From contig NZ_CP161805.1 in assembly GCF_040801785.1 (NCBI RefSeq), positions 1,798,001-1,862,000 on the forward strand: a stretch of DNA of 64,000 nt, in the 5' to 3' direction. The notes beneath the pieces were generated by a model. It did not search any database. It worked only from the letters and a program-made list of their open reading frames with translations, and was not told the origin of the DNA. This document shows positions 54,612 to 63,034 of this stretch, piece after piece. The position numbers were made by a program, and so were the translations under genes. Within the stretch, counting starts at the first letter, position 1. Every line of letters starts with the position of its first letter. The DNA comes from Sulfitobacter sp. LCG007 (GTDB taxonomy: Bacteria > Pseudomonadota > Alphaproteobacteria > Rhodobacterales > Rhodobacteraceae).

Positions 54612-55267
54612 GTGGGCACTCCTTTGAGACGCCGGAGTTCATCCTCCAGCGCGGGGTCTGTGAAATCCTGGATCGAGGCGTGGGCGCCTTCGGCAAGGGC
54701 GGCTTCCCGGGTCAGCGCTGACCTTACGGCGACGGTGCGCGCGCCCGACCCGACGGCGGCGCGGATGCCGGAGGGGCTGTCCTCGAACGCGATGGCGGTC
54801 TGCGGCGTCACGCCGAGCTGCTCCATCGCGTGGACGTAGGGATAGGGATCGGGTTTGCCGCGCGGGCATTCCTCTCCGATCACCAGAAGGTCGAAATGCG
54901 CGCGCAGGCCGATCGCCTCGAGCATCGCCTCGGCATTGGGACGCATGGCATTCGTCACGACAGCCATCGGCCAGCCTGCTTCGGTCGCCCGTTCGACCAG
55001 CGCCACCACACCGGGCATGGCCGGGTAGGGGCGGGGCAGACGGCGCCGGAACTCGGCTTCCTTCTCGTCGCTGAGGCGTATCGGGTCTGGCTCGTCGGGC
55101 AGCCATTCGGCGAAGAAATCGGCGTTGAGGCGCCCGTGTATGTGATCGCGGTAGAAATCCTCGGTCACCTCGATCCCGCGCGGTCCCAGCATGTCGACAA
55201 AGACCTGCCGGTGGATCGCATCGGTATCGAGCATCGTGCCGTCCAGATCGAAGAGCAGTGCAGGCAT
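54608..55267 (-). CDS. HAD-superfamily phosphatase (beta-PGM-like)
   Basis: This 219-residue HAD hydrolase has nucleophile Asp7 and acid Asp9 (LLFDLDGTMLD), a cap domain, motif II VVTNAMRPN, the Lys of GKPDPYPYVHAME, and IAFEDSPSGIRAA with the metal Asp. It resembles beta-phosphoglucomutase/phosphatase types. Its placement between two folate-enzyme genes, coupled to both by overlaps, is odd and suggests a repair or housekeeping role in C1 metabolism. The ATG at 55267 shares one base with the preceding stop. Confidence 0.88.
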   Translation of the reverse strand: MPALLFDLDGTMLDTDAIHRQVFVDMLGPRGIEVTEDFYRDHIHGRLNADFFAEWLPDEPDPIRLSDEKEAEFRRRLPRPYPAMPGVVALVERATEAGWPMAVVTNAMRPNAEAMLEAIGLRAHFDLLVIGEECPRGKPDPYPYVHAMEQLGVTPQTAIAFEDSPSGIRAAVGSGARTVAVRSALTREAALAEGAHASIQDFTDPALEDELRRLKGVPT

Positions 55268-56202
55268 CAAACCGTTGCAGCCGCGGGAACCGCTGACGCG
55301 CCCCCGTTCTCGATGGTCCAGACGGCATTGGTCCTGATCCCGCCAAGGGGGAAGAAATGGACATTCGTGATGTTGAAGTCCGGGTGGGCGGCCCTGTAGG
55401 CGGCGAGCTCTGCGACGATCTCGGTCGGCTCATAGGGCAGCAGCAGCTTGGTCACGTCCATGGCGCGCTTCTGCAACACCTTGAGCGAAGGCCCGACACC
55501 GCAGGCGACGGCGAACTTGATCAGGGTCTGGAGCTTCGCGGGCCCGGCGATGCCGATATGGATCGGCAGGGTGATGCCCTCGGCCTTGAGCGCCTCGGCC
55601 CAGTCGATGATCGGTTTCGCCTCGAAGGCGAACTGGGTCGCGATGGCCATCTTCGCATCGGTGCGCGACTGGAAGGCGTTCTTCCATTTCATCGCCGCCG
55701 TCACGTTGGTCGTTCCGCCTTTCGGATCGATGTCGCGGTTGCCTTCCGGATGGCCGGCCACGTGCAGGCGCCGAAAACCGGCCTTGTCGAACAGGCCCGT
55801 CTCCATCAGCTGCATGGAGCTGTCGAACTCTCCGGCCGGCGTCGCCACGCCCCCGGCAAGCAGCAGCGCCTGCTTCACATCCGCCTCACCCTGGTAGCGC
55901 GCGATCCAGTCGGCCAAGGTCGCCTTGTCCTTGATGATGCGCGCCGGGAAATGCGGCATGACCGGATAACCCTCGGCATGGATCCGTTTCGCCGTCGCCA
56001 CCATGTCCGCGATCGGCGTGCCTTCGATATGGGCGATGTAGACGCGCGTTCCGGCGGGCAGCAGCTCGCGAAAGCTGTCGACCTTCTCGGCGGTGCGCGG
56101 CATCACCTCGATGGAAAAGTCCTTCAGGAAGGCCTCGACCGCCGGTGTGGGCGTGGGCGGTGTCGATGCATCATCCTTGCGCTTGAAGTTCAGCAGGGCC
56201 AT
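55267..56202 (-). CDS. Methylenetetrahydrofolate reductase-like protein
   Basis: This 311-residue protein has the MTHFR (MetF-like) barrel: FSIEVMPRTAEKVDSFREL at the strand-1 region, ALLLAGGVATPAGEF, and HIGIAGPAKLQTLIKFAV. It probably interconverts methylene- and methyl-H4folate with FAD. It is divergent from classical MetF and belongs to a subgroup found beside corrinoid methyltransferases. AAAGGAA seven bases before the ATG at 56202 supports the start. It lies 50 bases after the Virulence_fact gene. Confidence 0.85.
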   Translation of the reverse strand: MALLNFKRKDDASTPPTPTPAVEAFLKDFSIEVMPRTAEKVDSFRELLPAGTRVYIAHIEGTPIADMVATAKRIHAEGYPVMPHFPARIIKDKATLADWIARYQGEADVKQALLLAGGVATPAGEFDSSMQLMETGLFDKAGFRRLHVAGHPEGNRDIDPKGGTTNVTAAMKWKNAFQSRTDAKMAIATQFAFEAKPIIDWAEALKAEGITLPIHIGIAGPAKLQTLIKFAVACGVGPSLKVLQKRAMDVTKLLLPYEPTEIVAELAAYRAAHPDFNITNVHFFPLGGIRTNAVWTIENGGASAVPAAATV

Positions 56203-56252
56203 GAGGCGTTCCTTTCGGGCCAGGAGGGCGGTGAAGTCGATGATCGACAGGG

Positions 56253-56549
56253 TCAGGCCCAGCCGTCGTTGGCGATGAGCGTCTTGATCCGCTCCCGGTC
56301 GTATTCCGCATCGAGCCGCGCCGCCTCGGCCTCGGCGATGGCTTCGGGGTCGCCCTCCATCTCGAAAGGTGGCGCCTTGCGCCATTCGGCAAGATAGTCG
56401 TCCGTTCCGTCCGCTCCCACCTTCATCGCGGCCCGGTCGATCGCCTGCTCGAAACGCTCCGGCAGCTGCCGCTTGGAGCCGCGACGGCCCTTGCCCACGA
56501 TGACCTGGGCCGGGATATCGCGCCAGTAGACGATGGTGACTTCGGGCAT
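56253..56549 (-). CDS. Virulence_fact-family small protein
   Basis: This 98-residue protein belongs to the Virulence_fact (PF13769-type) family: MPEVTIVYWRDIPAQVIVGK at the N-terminus and ERFEQAIDRAAMKVGADGTD in the middle. The family name is historical; members recur next to MTHFR and methyltransferase genes in alphaproteobacteria, so a C1 or corrinoid demethylation role is more likely than virulence. It is the first gene of its operon, with a 261-base gap upstream shared with ppx. Confidence 0.82.
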   Translation of the reverse strand: MPEVTIVYWRDIPAQVIVGKGRRGSKRQLPERFEQAIDRAAMKVGADGTDDYLAEWRKAPPFEMEGDPEAIAEAEAARLDAEYDRERIKTLIANDGWA

Positions 56550-56810
56550 CTGCGACTCACTCCGCTTTGGCGCATTCAATACGCGCTCGTGACGTGCCTT
56601 CTGCGCCGGATTTCGACTGAACACGCATCTTGAGCGACGCGCAGGCACTCTACCCCGTTCGCGCCCGGTCCGCGACCCGTGGTCATACCCGAAATCGCCA
56701 TGACCATTATGAGGGGCGTCGAAGGTTGCGGGGGCGCCAAGCCGGGGCCTATTGCGCATGCGCGTTCAAGTGCATAGCTTTGGGGCAACTCGAAATGAAA
56801 GGCGCGACAG

Positions 56811-57926
56811 ATGGCGCCAAAGCGTCCCGATGGTGCGGGCGCACTCGAAACCAGGGCGGATCTGAGTCCCGCGCCAGTCCCGTCAGACGGAGGCGAGCTT
56901 TATGCCGCCCTCGATCTGGGCACAAACAGTTGCCGCATGCTGATCGCCCGTCCCCGCGGGCGCGGCTTTCACGTGGTCGACAGTTTCTCCAAATCCGTCC
57001 AGCTCGGCGCCGGGCTTGAACATACCGGCCGCCTGTCGCGCGGATCGATGGCGCGCACGGTGCAGGCGCTGCGGATCTGCCAGCAGAAGCTGAGGCGCAA
57101 CAAGGTGCGCAAGATGCGGCTGGTGGCGACCGAGGCCTGCCGCCGGGCCCTGAACGCGGACGAGTTCCTGCAGCGCGTCAAGAACGAGACAGGGCTTCGG
57201 CTCGACATCATCAAGCCCGAGGAAGAGGCGCAGCTCGCCGTCATCTCCTGCGCCCCGCTGGTCAACCGCAAGACCGAGAACCTGCTGGTGGTCGATATCG
57301 GCGGCGGCTCTACCGAGCTGGTGTGGATCGACCTCTCCGCCGTGCCCAAGGACGACCGGGCCCGCGCCATCATGCGCCTTCAGAACGGCTTTCACGCCGC
57401 CCGCCCGGATGTTCCGTCGGCCCGGGTCGTCGACTGGATATCGGTGCCGCTCGGGGTGGCGACGCTGCGCGACCAGTTCGCCGACGTCGAGGACGATTCG
57501 GCCCGCTTCGCGCTGATGAGCTGGTTCTTCGAGGAAAATCTCAACGACTTCACCCCCTATCACAATTCCCAGCCGACCGAGAAATTCCAGATCGTCGGGA
57601 CCTCGGGGACGGTCACGACCGTGGCGGCCAGCCATCTCGGGCTCAAGCGCTACGATCGCACCAAGGTCGACGGGCTGCGGATGAGCTCGGAACAGATCGA
57701 CCGCGTGATCCGCAGCTACCTCGCCCTCGGTCCGGACGGGCGCAAGGCCGATCCGCGGATCGGGATGGACCGCCAGGCGCTGATCATGTCGGGTGCCGCC
57801 ATTCTTCAGGCATTGATGCGCTGCTGGCCGACCGACCGGCTGTCGGTTGCAGATCGAGGGTTGCGCGAGGGGCTGCTCTACGCGCAGATGAGCGCGGACG
57901 GCGTGTTGGAAGACGGAGCGCTCTGA
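56811..57926 (+). CDS. ppx: Ppx/GppA phosphatase (exopolyphosphatase family)
   Basis: This 371-residue ASKHA-fold enzyme hydrolyses terminal phosphates of polyphosphate and/or pppGpp. The two phosphate loops are [18 protein letters not shown] (residues 31-48) and [16 protein letters not shown] near 163. It has only the core domain and lacks the C-terminal HD-like extension, as usual in Rhodobacterales. It overlaps rlmE by one to three bases (TGATG). Confidence 0.92.
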   Translation: MAPKRPDGAGALETRADLSPAPVPSDGGELYAALDLGTNSCRMLIARPRGRGFHVVDSFSKSVQLGAGLEHTGRLSRGSMARTVQALRICQQKLRRNKVRKMRLVATEACRRALNADEFLQRVKNETGLRLDIIKPEEEAQLAVISCAPLVNRKTENLLVVDIGGGSTELVWIDLSAVPKDDRARAIMRLQNGFHAARPDVPSARVVDWISVPLGVATLRDQFADVEDDSARFALMSWFFEENLNDFTPYHNSQPTEKFQIVGTSGTVTTVAASHLGLKRYDRTKVDGLRMSSEQIDRVIRSYLALGPDGRKADPRIGMDRQALIMSGAAILQALMRCWPTDRLSVADRGLREGLLYAQMSADGVLEDGAL

Positions 57927-58660
57927 TGGCAAAGGAACCCGGCAGCAGCCGCACGAAGAACAGTTCGGGCAGGGGCCAACGCGACCTGAAGGTCAAGGTC
58001 AAGACGGCGCGGGGGCGAAAGCTCAGCTCGACCCGCTGGCTCCAGCGCCAGCTCAACGACCCTTACGTCAAGCGCGCGAAGGCCGAGGGCTATCGTGGGC
58101 GCGCGGCCTTCAAGATCCTCGAGCTTGACGAAAAGTACCGCTTTCTGGTGCCGGGTGCGCGGGTGGTCGATCTTGGCGCGGCGCCGGGTGGCTGGTGCCA
58201 GGTCGCGGTCGAGCGGGTCAACGCGCTCGGCGAGAAGTCCGGCAAGGCCGTGGGCACGGTTCTGGGCGTGGATCTTCAGGAGATGGAGCCGATCGCGGGC
58301 GCCGAGCTGCACCAGCTGGATTTCCTTGCCGAGGACGCTGACCGGATGGTGCGCGACTGGCTGGGCGGCAAGGCCGACGTGGTGATGTCGGACATGGCGG
58401 CGGCGAGTTCGGGGCACAAGCAGACGGACCATCTGCGCATCGTGGCGCTTTGCGAGGCGGCGGCGGATCTCGCCTTCGACGTGCTCGAGGAGGGCGGTAC
58501 CTTCGTGGCCAAGGTTCTGGCCGGCGGCGCCGAGGGCACTCTGCAGGCGATCCTGAAAAAGCGCTTTGACAAGGTCGCCAACGTGAAGCCGCCCGCAAGC
58601 CGGTCGGACAGTTCCGAGAAGTTCGTCGTCGCGACCGGTTACCGCCCGCCAGCCGACTGA
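57926..58660 (+). CDS. rlmE: 23S rRNA (uridine-2552 2'-O) methyltransferase RlmE/FtsJ
   Basis: This 244-residue SAM-dependent enzyme methylates U2552 of 23S rRNA late in ribosome assembly. It shows the K-D-K-E tetrad regions: [42 protein letters not shown] and [11 protein letters not shown]. The SAM loop is [15 protein letters not shown]. The first 30 residues are basic and likely disordered. The ATG at 57926 shares a base with the ppx stop, giving translational coupling. Confidence 0.96.
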   Translation: MAKEPGSSRTKNSSGRGQRDLKVKVKTARGRKLSSTRWLQRQLNDPYVKRAKAEGYRGRAAFKILELDEKYRFLVPGARVVDLGAAPGGWCQVAVERVNALGEKSGKAVGTVLGVDLQEMEPIAGAELHQLDFLAEDADRMVRDWLGGKADVVMSDMAAASSGHKQTDHLRIVALCEAAADLAFDVLEEGGTFVAKVLAGGAEGTLQAILKKRFDKVANVKPPASRSDSSEKFVVATGYRPPAD

Positions 58661-58707
58661 TCCGGTTTACGTCAAATTAATTCGACGCATGTCAATCCAC
58701 TGCCATT

Positions 58708-58727
58708 GATGCGCCCGTCGGCGCATC
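58708..58727 (+). terminator. Small hairpin after rlmE
   Basis: GATGCGC (58708-58714) pairs perfectly with GCGCATC (58721-58727) over a 6-base loop, 48 bases after rlmE and 25 bases before the next start. No U-run follows, so it may be a weak terminator or a 5' leader element of the PDC gene. Confidence 0.4.
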
Positions 58728-58751
58728 CCGGAGTCACGGAAGGATCCGCAC

Positions 58752-59324
58752 ATGCTGCACCGCTTTACCGCCATTGCCCCGATTGTCCTTGCGGCTGGGC
58801 TCGCCACCGCTGCCGAGGCACCGGCTGATATGCAAGCCTATGTCGAACAGGATGTCATGACATGGGCCATGACCCCCCTGATCGTGGCTGCAATAAACGC
58901 CCAGAACGCGCGCACCGCCGGGGCCACGCAGGAAGAAATCGACGGTTGGGACACGGAATGGGCGGCCCAGGTGGGAACCGGGACACAACCGCTGGTCGAT
59001 TCGGTCGTGACAGGCCCGGTTTCCGACTTCCTGCGCTCGCAGGTGGACGCGTCCAGCGGGATCATCACAGAGGTGATCGTGATGGACTCGCGGGGTCTCA
59101 ACGTCGCGGCAAGCGGCCCGACCTCCGACTACTGGCAGGGCGACGAGGCGAAGTACTCCAAGACCTATTCCGTGGGCCCGGGTGCGATATTCGTCGACGA
59201 GGTCGAATTCGACGAGAGTTCGCAGACCTATCAGGGTCAGGCCTCGATAACCATCACGGATCCCGCGACGGGCTCGGCCATCGGCGCGATGACCATCGGC
59301 CTCAACGCCGAAATGTTCTTCTGA
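58752..59324 (+). CDS. Periplasmic PDC (Cache-like) sensor-domain protein
   Basis: This 190-residue exported protein has a signal peptide at about 1-21 (FTAIAPIVLAAGLATAAEAP) followed by a single PDC/Cache-type domain. IITEVIVMDSRGLNVAASGP near residue 106 and SDYWQGDEAKYSKTY near 127 match the ligand-binding strand and loop of receptor sensor domains. There is no membrane anchor, kinase, cyclase or signalling output. It could bind a small molecule in the periplasm and work with an unlinked receptor. It stands between rlmE and the convergent DyP gene. GGAAGG precedes the ATG. Confidence 0.8.
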   Translation: MLHRFTAIAPIVLAAGLATAAEAPADMQAYVEQDVMTWAMTPLIVAAINAQNARTAGATQEEIDGWDTEWAAQVGTGTQPLVDSVVTGPVSDFLRSQVDASSGIITEVIVMDSRGLNVAASGPTSDYWQGDEAKYSKTYSVGPGAIFVDEVEFDESSQTYQGQASITITDPATGSAIGAMTIGLNAEMFF

Positions 59325-59340
59325 ACGGTTCCCCCGGACC

Positions 59341-59378
59341 CCGGAACGCCCGACCGATGCAGTCGGACGGCGTTCCGG
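59341..59378. terminator. Bidirectional hairpin between convergent genes
   Basis: CCGGAACGCC (59341-59350) pairs perfectly with GGCGTTCCGG (59369-59378). An inner CGAC/GTCG stem extends the structure (59351-59354 with 59362-59365). It lies between the PDC gene and the DyP gene, which converge, so it can end transcription from either side although U-runs are poor. Confidence 0.6.
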
Positions 59379-59418
59379 CTCTTCGACGCGACGACCTGCG
59401 CGATAGCCACGCTGTGCG

Positions 59419-61065
59419 TCAGACCGGATCCGTCGTGCCGGTCGCGATCATGCGCAATGCGGTGAGGCCGGGAATGAAGAAATACTCGCCCCCCCGCGTC
59501 GTCACGAATTGCGGCAGGCCGGTCACGATATAGGGCGCGTCGTCGCTGTCGGGATCGGCCTGGACCACGAACTTGGACCCCTCGGGCCTCGTGCCGAGCA
59601 ACGGACAGGTGTCGTTGCCCGAGTTGTTGTCCATGCCGTAGTTGATCCATTGCTGAAGCACGAACTCGAACTGGCGTTCGAGGTTGGCGCAGACGGCGAT
59701 GAAGATGATGCCATGCTCACCGTCGGCCCCGGTCGCATCGGGATCGAAACTGCCGTAGGGAAGTCCCCGGCGCAGGATGCGCCGCCGGTTGGAAAGCGAC
59801 GAGCCGTTGTAGGTATCCGGCGTTCCGGCATAGAGGCTGGGATCGAGATGGTCGCGCACGTTGCCGCGCCGGATATGCGCTCCGATAGGACAGCGGATAC
59901 CTGCCTTGTCATCACGGTAGCTGAAGTCGGCCAGCTTTTCCTTCCATGCCTGGACCCGCGCCTCCTGGTCCTGATTGCGATCCTTGCGACCTCGCAGGGC
60001 GGCAACGTCGGCCCATTCCCGCTCGAATGCCTGAAGATCCTCCCAGGTCGGCGCAACCGAGAGCGGGACGCCGTTGGACCAGCGTCCGATCATCTTCGCC
60101 CGCAGGGTCTGATCGGCCACCTCATCGTCGATGCCGCGCGCAGCGGCAAAGCGTCTTGCCTCGGCGCCCATGAACTCCGCAAACGCTCCCACATCCTGGT
60201 GCAGCTTCCGGAATGCCATGAACGAGCCGTTTCGCGTGAGTGAATCCGGTTTTGACGCGCGGGTCATCTCCTGGGATTCGTCCACATGGCCGATCACGAA
60301 TTCACCCGTTGCAAGCGGCCCCCACTTGCCGTCCGCCGTCAGCTTGCCGCGCCCCTTGACCCGCCGCCTTTGGGCCTCGGGCGTGAACTGGCCGATGAAG
60401 ACCGGATCCCCGACACCATCGACGAAGCCGAAATGCTCGCGGGGATCGATCCTCTTGCGGCCATCTCCGGCATCCAGCAGCAGGGCGCCTGCCTGCTGGA
60501 AATCGCTCTCCGTTGGCCCGTGTCCGGACAGCAACGAAACCCCGCCGCCGAGTTCCGCCACCAGATCGCGCAGCATCGCGCTGCGCTCATCGAACTCGGG
60601 AACCGGGGTGCCGTCATCCCGCATCCGCGCGCTGACCGAAACCAGTATGTGGATCGCGGCCTCGGGAAGCTGCACGCCATCTCGCCACACCCTGTCCCAA
60701 CGGTCTATTCCGCTGTCGCCCTCGTCCCCCAGCAGCGGCGCGCGGTGGTGCATGCCCTGCAAAAGCGGCTCGGGCAGGCTGCGCAGGGACTCTCCGGGCA
60801 ATCCCAGCGCCGCGAGCCCCCTGGCGGAAATCGCGATGTTCAATGTCACCTTCGGGCGCGGCACGCCTCTCTGGTGGCTGTCGTCAGGGCCGCCTTCCCA
60901 GCGTTCGGCCGTCGTGACAAGCGGCGCGAGCTTGCGCAGGAACCGCCGACCAGCCTCGGCTTCGGCCACGTGAAACAGGAAGTAGCGGGCATGCGGAAAC
61001 CCGAAGCGGCCATAGGCGCGCACGATGTTGCCTTGAATGTCGGCAAGTTCGAGACGTTCGGTCAT
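59419..61065 (-). CDS. Dyp-type haem peroxidase
   Basis: This 548-residue dye-decolourising peroxidase carries the GxxDG motif GFVDG at 213-217 with distal Asp216, a proximal haem His397 (RCPIGAHIRRGNVRD) and a distal Arg region (SNRRRILRRGLPYG near 426-438). No signal peptide is evident. The length suits the long bacterial subclass, with an insert of about 80 residues (near 290-380) between the two ferredoxin-like halves. The ATG at 61065 shares a base with the preceding stop, so it is coupled to the membrane protein gene upstream. Confidence 0.92.
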   Translation of the reverse strand: MTERLELADIQGNIVRAYGRFGFPHARYFLFHVAEAEAGRRFLRKLAPLVTTAERWEGGPDDSHQRGVPRPKVTLNIAISARGLAALGLPGESLRSLPEPLLQGMHHRAPLLGDEGDSGIDRWDRVWRDGVQLPEAAIHILVSVSARMRDDGTPVPEFDERSAMLRDLVAELGGGVSLLSGHGPTESDFQQAGALLLDAGDGRKRIDPREHFGFVDGVGDPVFIGQFTPEAQRRRVKGRGKLTADGKWGPLATGEFVIGHVDESQEMTRASKPDSLTRNGSFMAFRKLHQDVGAFAEFMGAEARRFAAARGIDDEVADQTLRAKMIGRWSNGVPLSVAPTWEDLQAFEREWADVAALRGRKDRNQDQEARVQAWKEKLADFSYRDDKAGIRCPIGAHIRRGNVRDHLDPSLYAGTPDTYNGSSLSNRRRILRRGLPYGSFDPDATGADGEHGIIFIAVCANLERQFEFVLQQWINYGMDNNSGNDTCPLLGTRPEGSKFVVQADPDSDDAPYIVTGLPQFVTTRGGEYFFIPGLTALRMIATGTTDPV

Positions 61066-62003
61066 CAAGGATCTCCCGGCGCCGTCAGCACGCCCGGAGG
61101 CTGGGTCGGACCGAGCAGGTTGTCGGGGCGGTGCGTCTCGAGGAATTTTCCGAATGCACTGTGCAACTGTGCCGCGTCCCGGCCTTGCGCATCGACGACG
61201 AAACCGACGAATTTCTGTTGCATGTAAAGGGCTTTCCGGACGGAGTTGATGTCGCTATGGGGGGCCGCGGGCCAGATCTTCAGTCCTTCGCGGATCACCA
61301 GCCAGATCCCCATGACCACAATCGCCGCGATCGCCAGCAGGAACAGCCTGATCCCGGTGAAAGGCCAGGCGCCTCCGAACCACAGCGCCAGCGCGCCGGC
61401 GATCACCGCCGCCGCTCCGATGCCGAAATACCGCGGCAGATCCCAGACCGGCAGGTCGCCCGTCCAGTAGTCGGTATATGGCATCGTCGTTTCGACCTGA
61501 TGCGTCTTGATGAAGGCGGCGAAGCTCTCGGCATCCGTCACCGCGTCGAAACCCCTTGTCGGGCCGATGATCAAACGCAGCTCGTCGTCCATCGCGGTCC
61601 ACATCCCCCGCAGATAGCTGTCGAGATGCATCTCGTCGGGCGAGGGCGCGTCGAAATCGGCCATGAGCACCAGGAACGGCGCCGAAAGGCGGTCTATGGG
61701 CTGCGGAGTCAGCAGATTGGCGCGAAGCAGCAGGTCCCGGATCGCATTCGACCGGCGCCGTCCGTTGTAGCGCAACTGATCGAGGACGAAGAGGCGGATG
61801 AAATGCGTCCGCGGTACCCGCGCAAAGGGGCTCATCAGGCCGCTCTCGACGCTTGGCTGGTCCTGCTGGGCGACCGGCAGGGTGGCAAGCACGTCGCGCA
61901 CGATCTGTTCAGGGACCTGCCGCGCGCCGTTCGGCTGCGCGACAGGGTCGGTGCCAAGCGGGATGAGGGCGGTCAGGAAGTAGCGGCCTCCGTCGAAATT
62001 CAT
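61065..62003 (-). CDS. Uncharacterised protein with two membrane segments, DyP-linked
   Basis: This 312-residue protein is of no family I can name. The N-terminal 180 residues look like a ferredoxin-type alpha/beta domain (YFLTALIPL, THFIRLFVLDQLRYN, APFLVLMADFDAPS). Two adjacent hydrophobic segments follow (roughly 187-208 and 212-235, IGAAAVIAGALALWFGGAW and RLFLLAIAAIVVMGIWLVI). A C-terminal soluble tail repeats an FVGFVVDAQG strand. The strand motifs recall the DyP half-domain fold, but this is inference. It is coupled to the DyP gene by a TGATG overlap. Confidence 0.75.
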   Translation of the reverse strand: MNFDGGRYFLTALIPLGTDPVAQPNGARQVPEQIVRDVLATLPVAQQDQPSVESGLMSPFARVPRTHFIRLFVLDQLRYNGRRRSNAIRDLLLRANLLTPQPIDRLSAPFLVLMADFDAPSPDEMHLDSYLRGMWTAMDDELRLIIGPTRGFDAVTDAESFAAFIKTHQVETTMPYTDYWTGDLPVWDLPRYFGIGAAAVIAGALALWFGGAWPFTGIRLFLLAIAAIVVMGIWLVIREGLKIWPAAPHSDINSVRKALYMQQKFVGFVVDAQGRDAAQLHSAFGKFLETHRPDNLLGPTQPPGVLTAPGDP

Positions 62004-62013
62004 TTCAGGATCC

Positions 62014-62679
62014 TCATGCCGCCGCAGACGGTTTCCACACGGCATCCACTGCAGCCTGACGCTCCTTTGCCGCGGCAAGCGATCCGACGCTCGCCGCCGG
62101 GGCGTAGCCCATCGACCCCAGACAATTCTGCAAATCGCGCAACTTTGCACGATAGGCTTTTGCAAAGCTGTCCGCATCGCATTGCGCATGCAAAACCTGC
62201 AACTCGAGCAATGCCGAATAGACCATGATCGAGGCCTTTATGTCGCGCTGGTTCGCGCCCGGCGTCGCGTTGTAATAGTAATCCGTATCATATTGATTAT
62301 GTTCTATATATCTCTGAAACGGAGACGTCGGGATCGACTGGGGGTAATTGTAGTCGCCGTACCAGGCGAGGTTCAGCAGATCGGGAATGCCGTCCGAGAA
62401 GGCGTCGACATACTGCTCCCAGGTTCCGTTGAAATTTGTCGCGAACAGCATGTAATTATAGCTGAGCGCCTCGCGTTCTTGCGCGGTCAGACCGGGCCAG
62501 TCCTTCTTCGTGATCACGCACCAGCGGGCGAAGTGAATGAAGTTCAGGCCCTGCACCCGCGAGAGCAGCATCGGGAAGGCCCGCAGAATGACGAAGATGC
62601 CCTTCTTCATCGCCGCGCGCCACGGCTGCATGGGCGTGACCACATTCATGGCGTAGGATTTTCCGGCGAGGTTGGACAT
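62014..62679 (-). CDS. Uncharacterised protein, first gene of the DyP operon
   Basis: This 221-residue protein has a hydrophobic N-terminal stretch and the strand/helix series LNFIHFARWCVITK (near residue 45), YNYMLFATNFNGTWEQYVDAF (near 74) and LNLAWYGDYNYP. A Tyr/Asn-rich loop (IEHNQYDTDYYYNATPG) follows. The FIHFARW and LFATNFNG pattern suggests an alpha/beta-barrel fold like that in the next gene, so the two may be related partners. No catalytic motif is recognised. It lies 10 bases before its partner and begins the operon. Confidence 0.72.
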   Translation of the reverse strand: MSNLAGKSYAMNVVTPMQPWRAAMKKGIFVILRAFPMLLSRVQGLNFIHFARWCVITKKDWPGLTAQEREALSYNYMLFATNFNGTWEQYVDAFSDGIPDLLNLAWYGDYNYPQSIPTSPFQRYIEHNQYDTDYYYNATPGANQRDIKASIMVYSALLELQVLHAQCDADSFAKAYRAKLRDLQNCLGSMGYAPAASVGSLAAAKERQAAVDAVWKPSAAA

Positions 62680-63034
62680 CTATTTTCCCCTGGCGGACTT
62701 TGCGCCGGCCTGAAATTGACCGGACACCGCAATTGTTGACATGCTAGACAGCTTTTTGCGCCCGCACAACAATTTGCATATCTGAGTTGCAAACTCAGCG
62801 CGTCCCATCGCGGATGGCGTGCAAGCCGATTGATTTTGCATAAGGCTCGGCCTAGAGTTGGGCTGACAGGGGTAAGCGATTGATAGTTCTGACCTTTCGC
62901 CGAATGTAGCGCGGTCTGTGTTTTTTTAGTTCATTTATTGCTTGCCCGGTCGAGCTGCGGCCGGATTTCATGCGCCATGTGAACGCACCGGTACGCGACA
63001 GGCCCAAGGGAAAAGCGCGTGCCGGGGGGGTGTC
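62680..63034. promoter_or_regulatory. Divergent control region, DyP operon / haem peroxidase
   Basis: This 355-base gap is AT-richer than flanking genes and codes for nothing convincing. It contains a perfect palindrome, CTGAGTT-GCA-AACTCAG, at 62782-62798, likely an operator or hairpin. TTGACA at 62744-62749 lies to its left, and TTTTTTTAGTTCATTTATTG follows near 62920. The palindrome is about 100 bases from one start and 240 from the other, so it could serve either or both genes. Confidence 0.5.

Noticed and set aside
57323-57925. Possible 201-residue N-terminal extension of RlmE
   Set aside because: The extension runs through ppx in another phase and is not protein-like; ATG 57926 gives the family-typical start.
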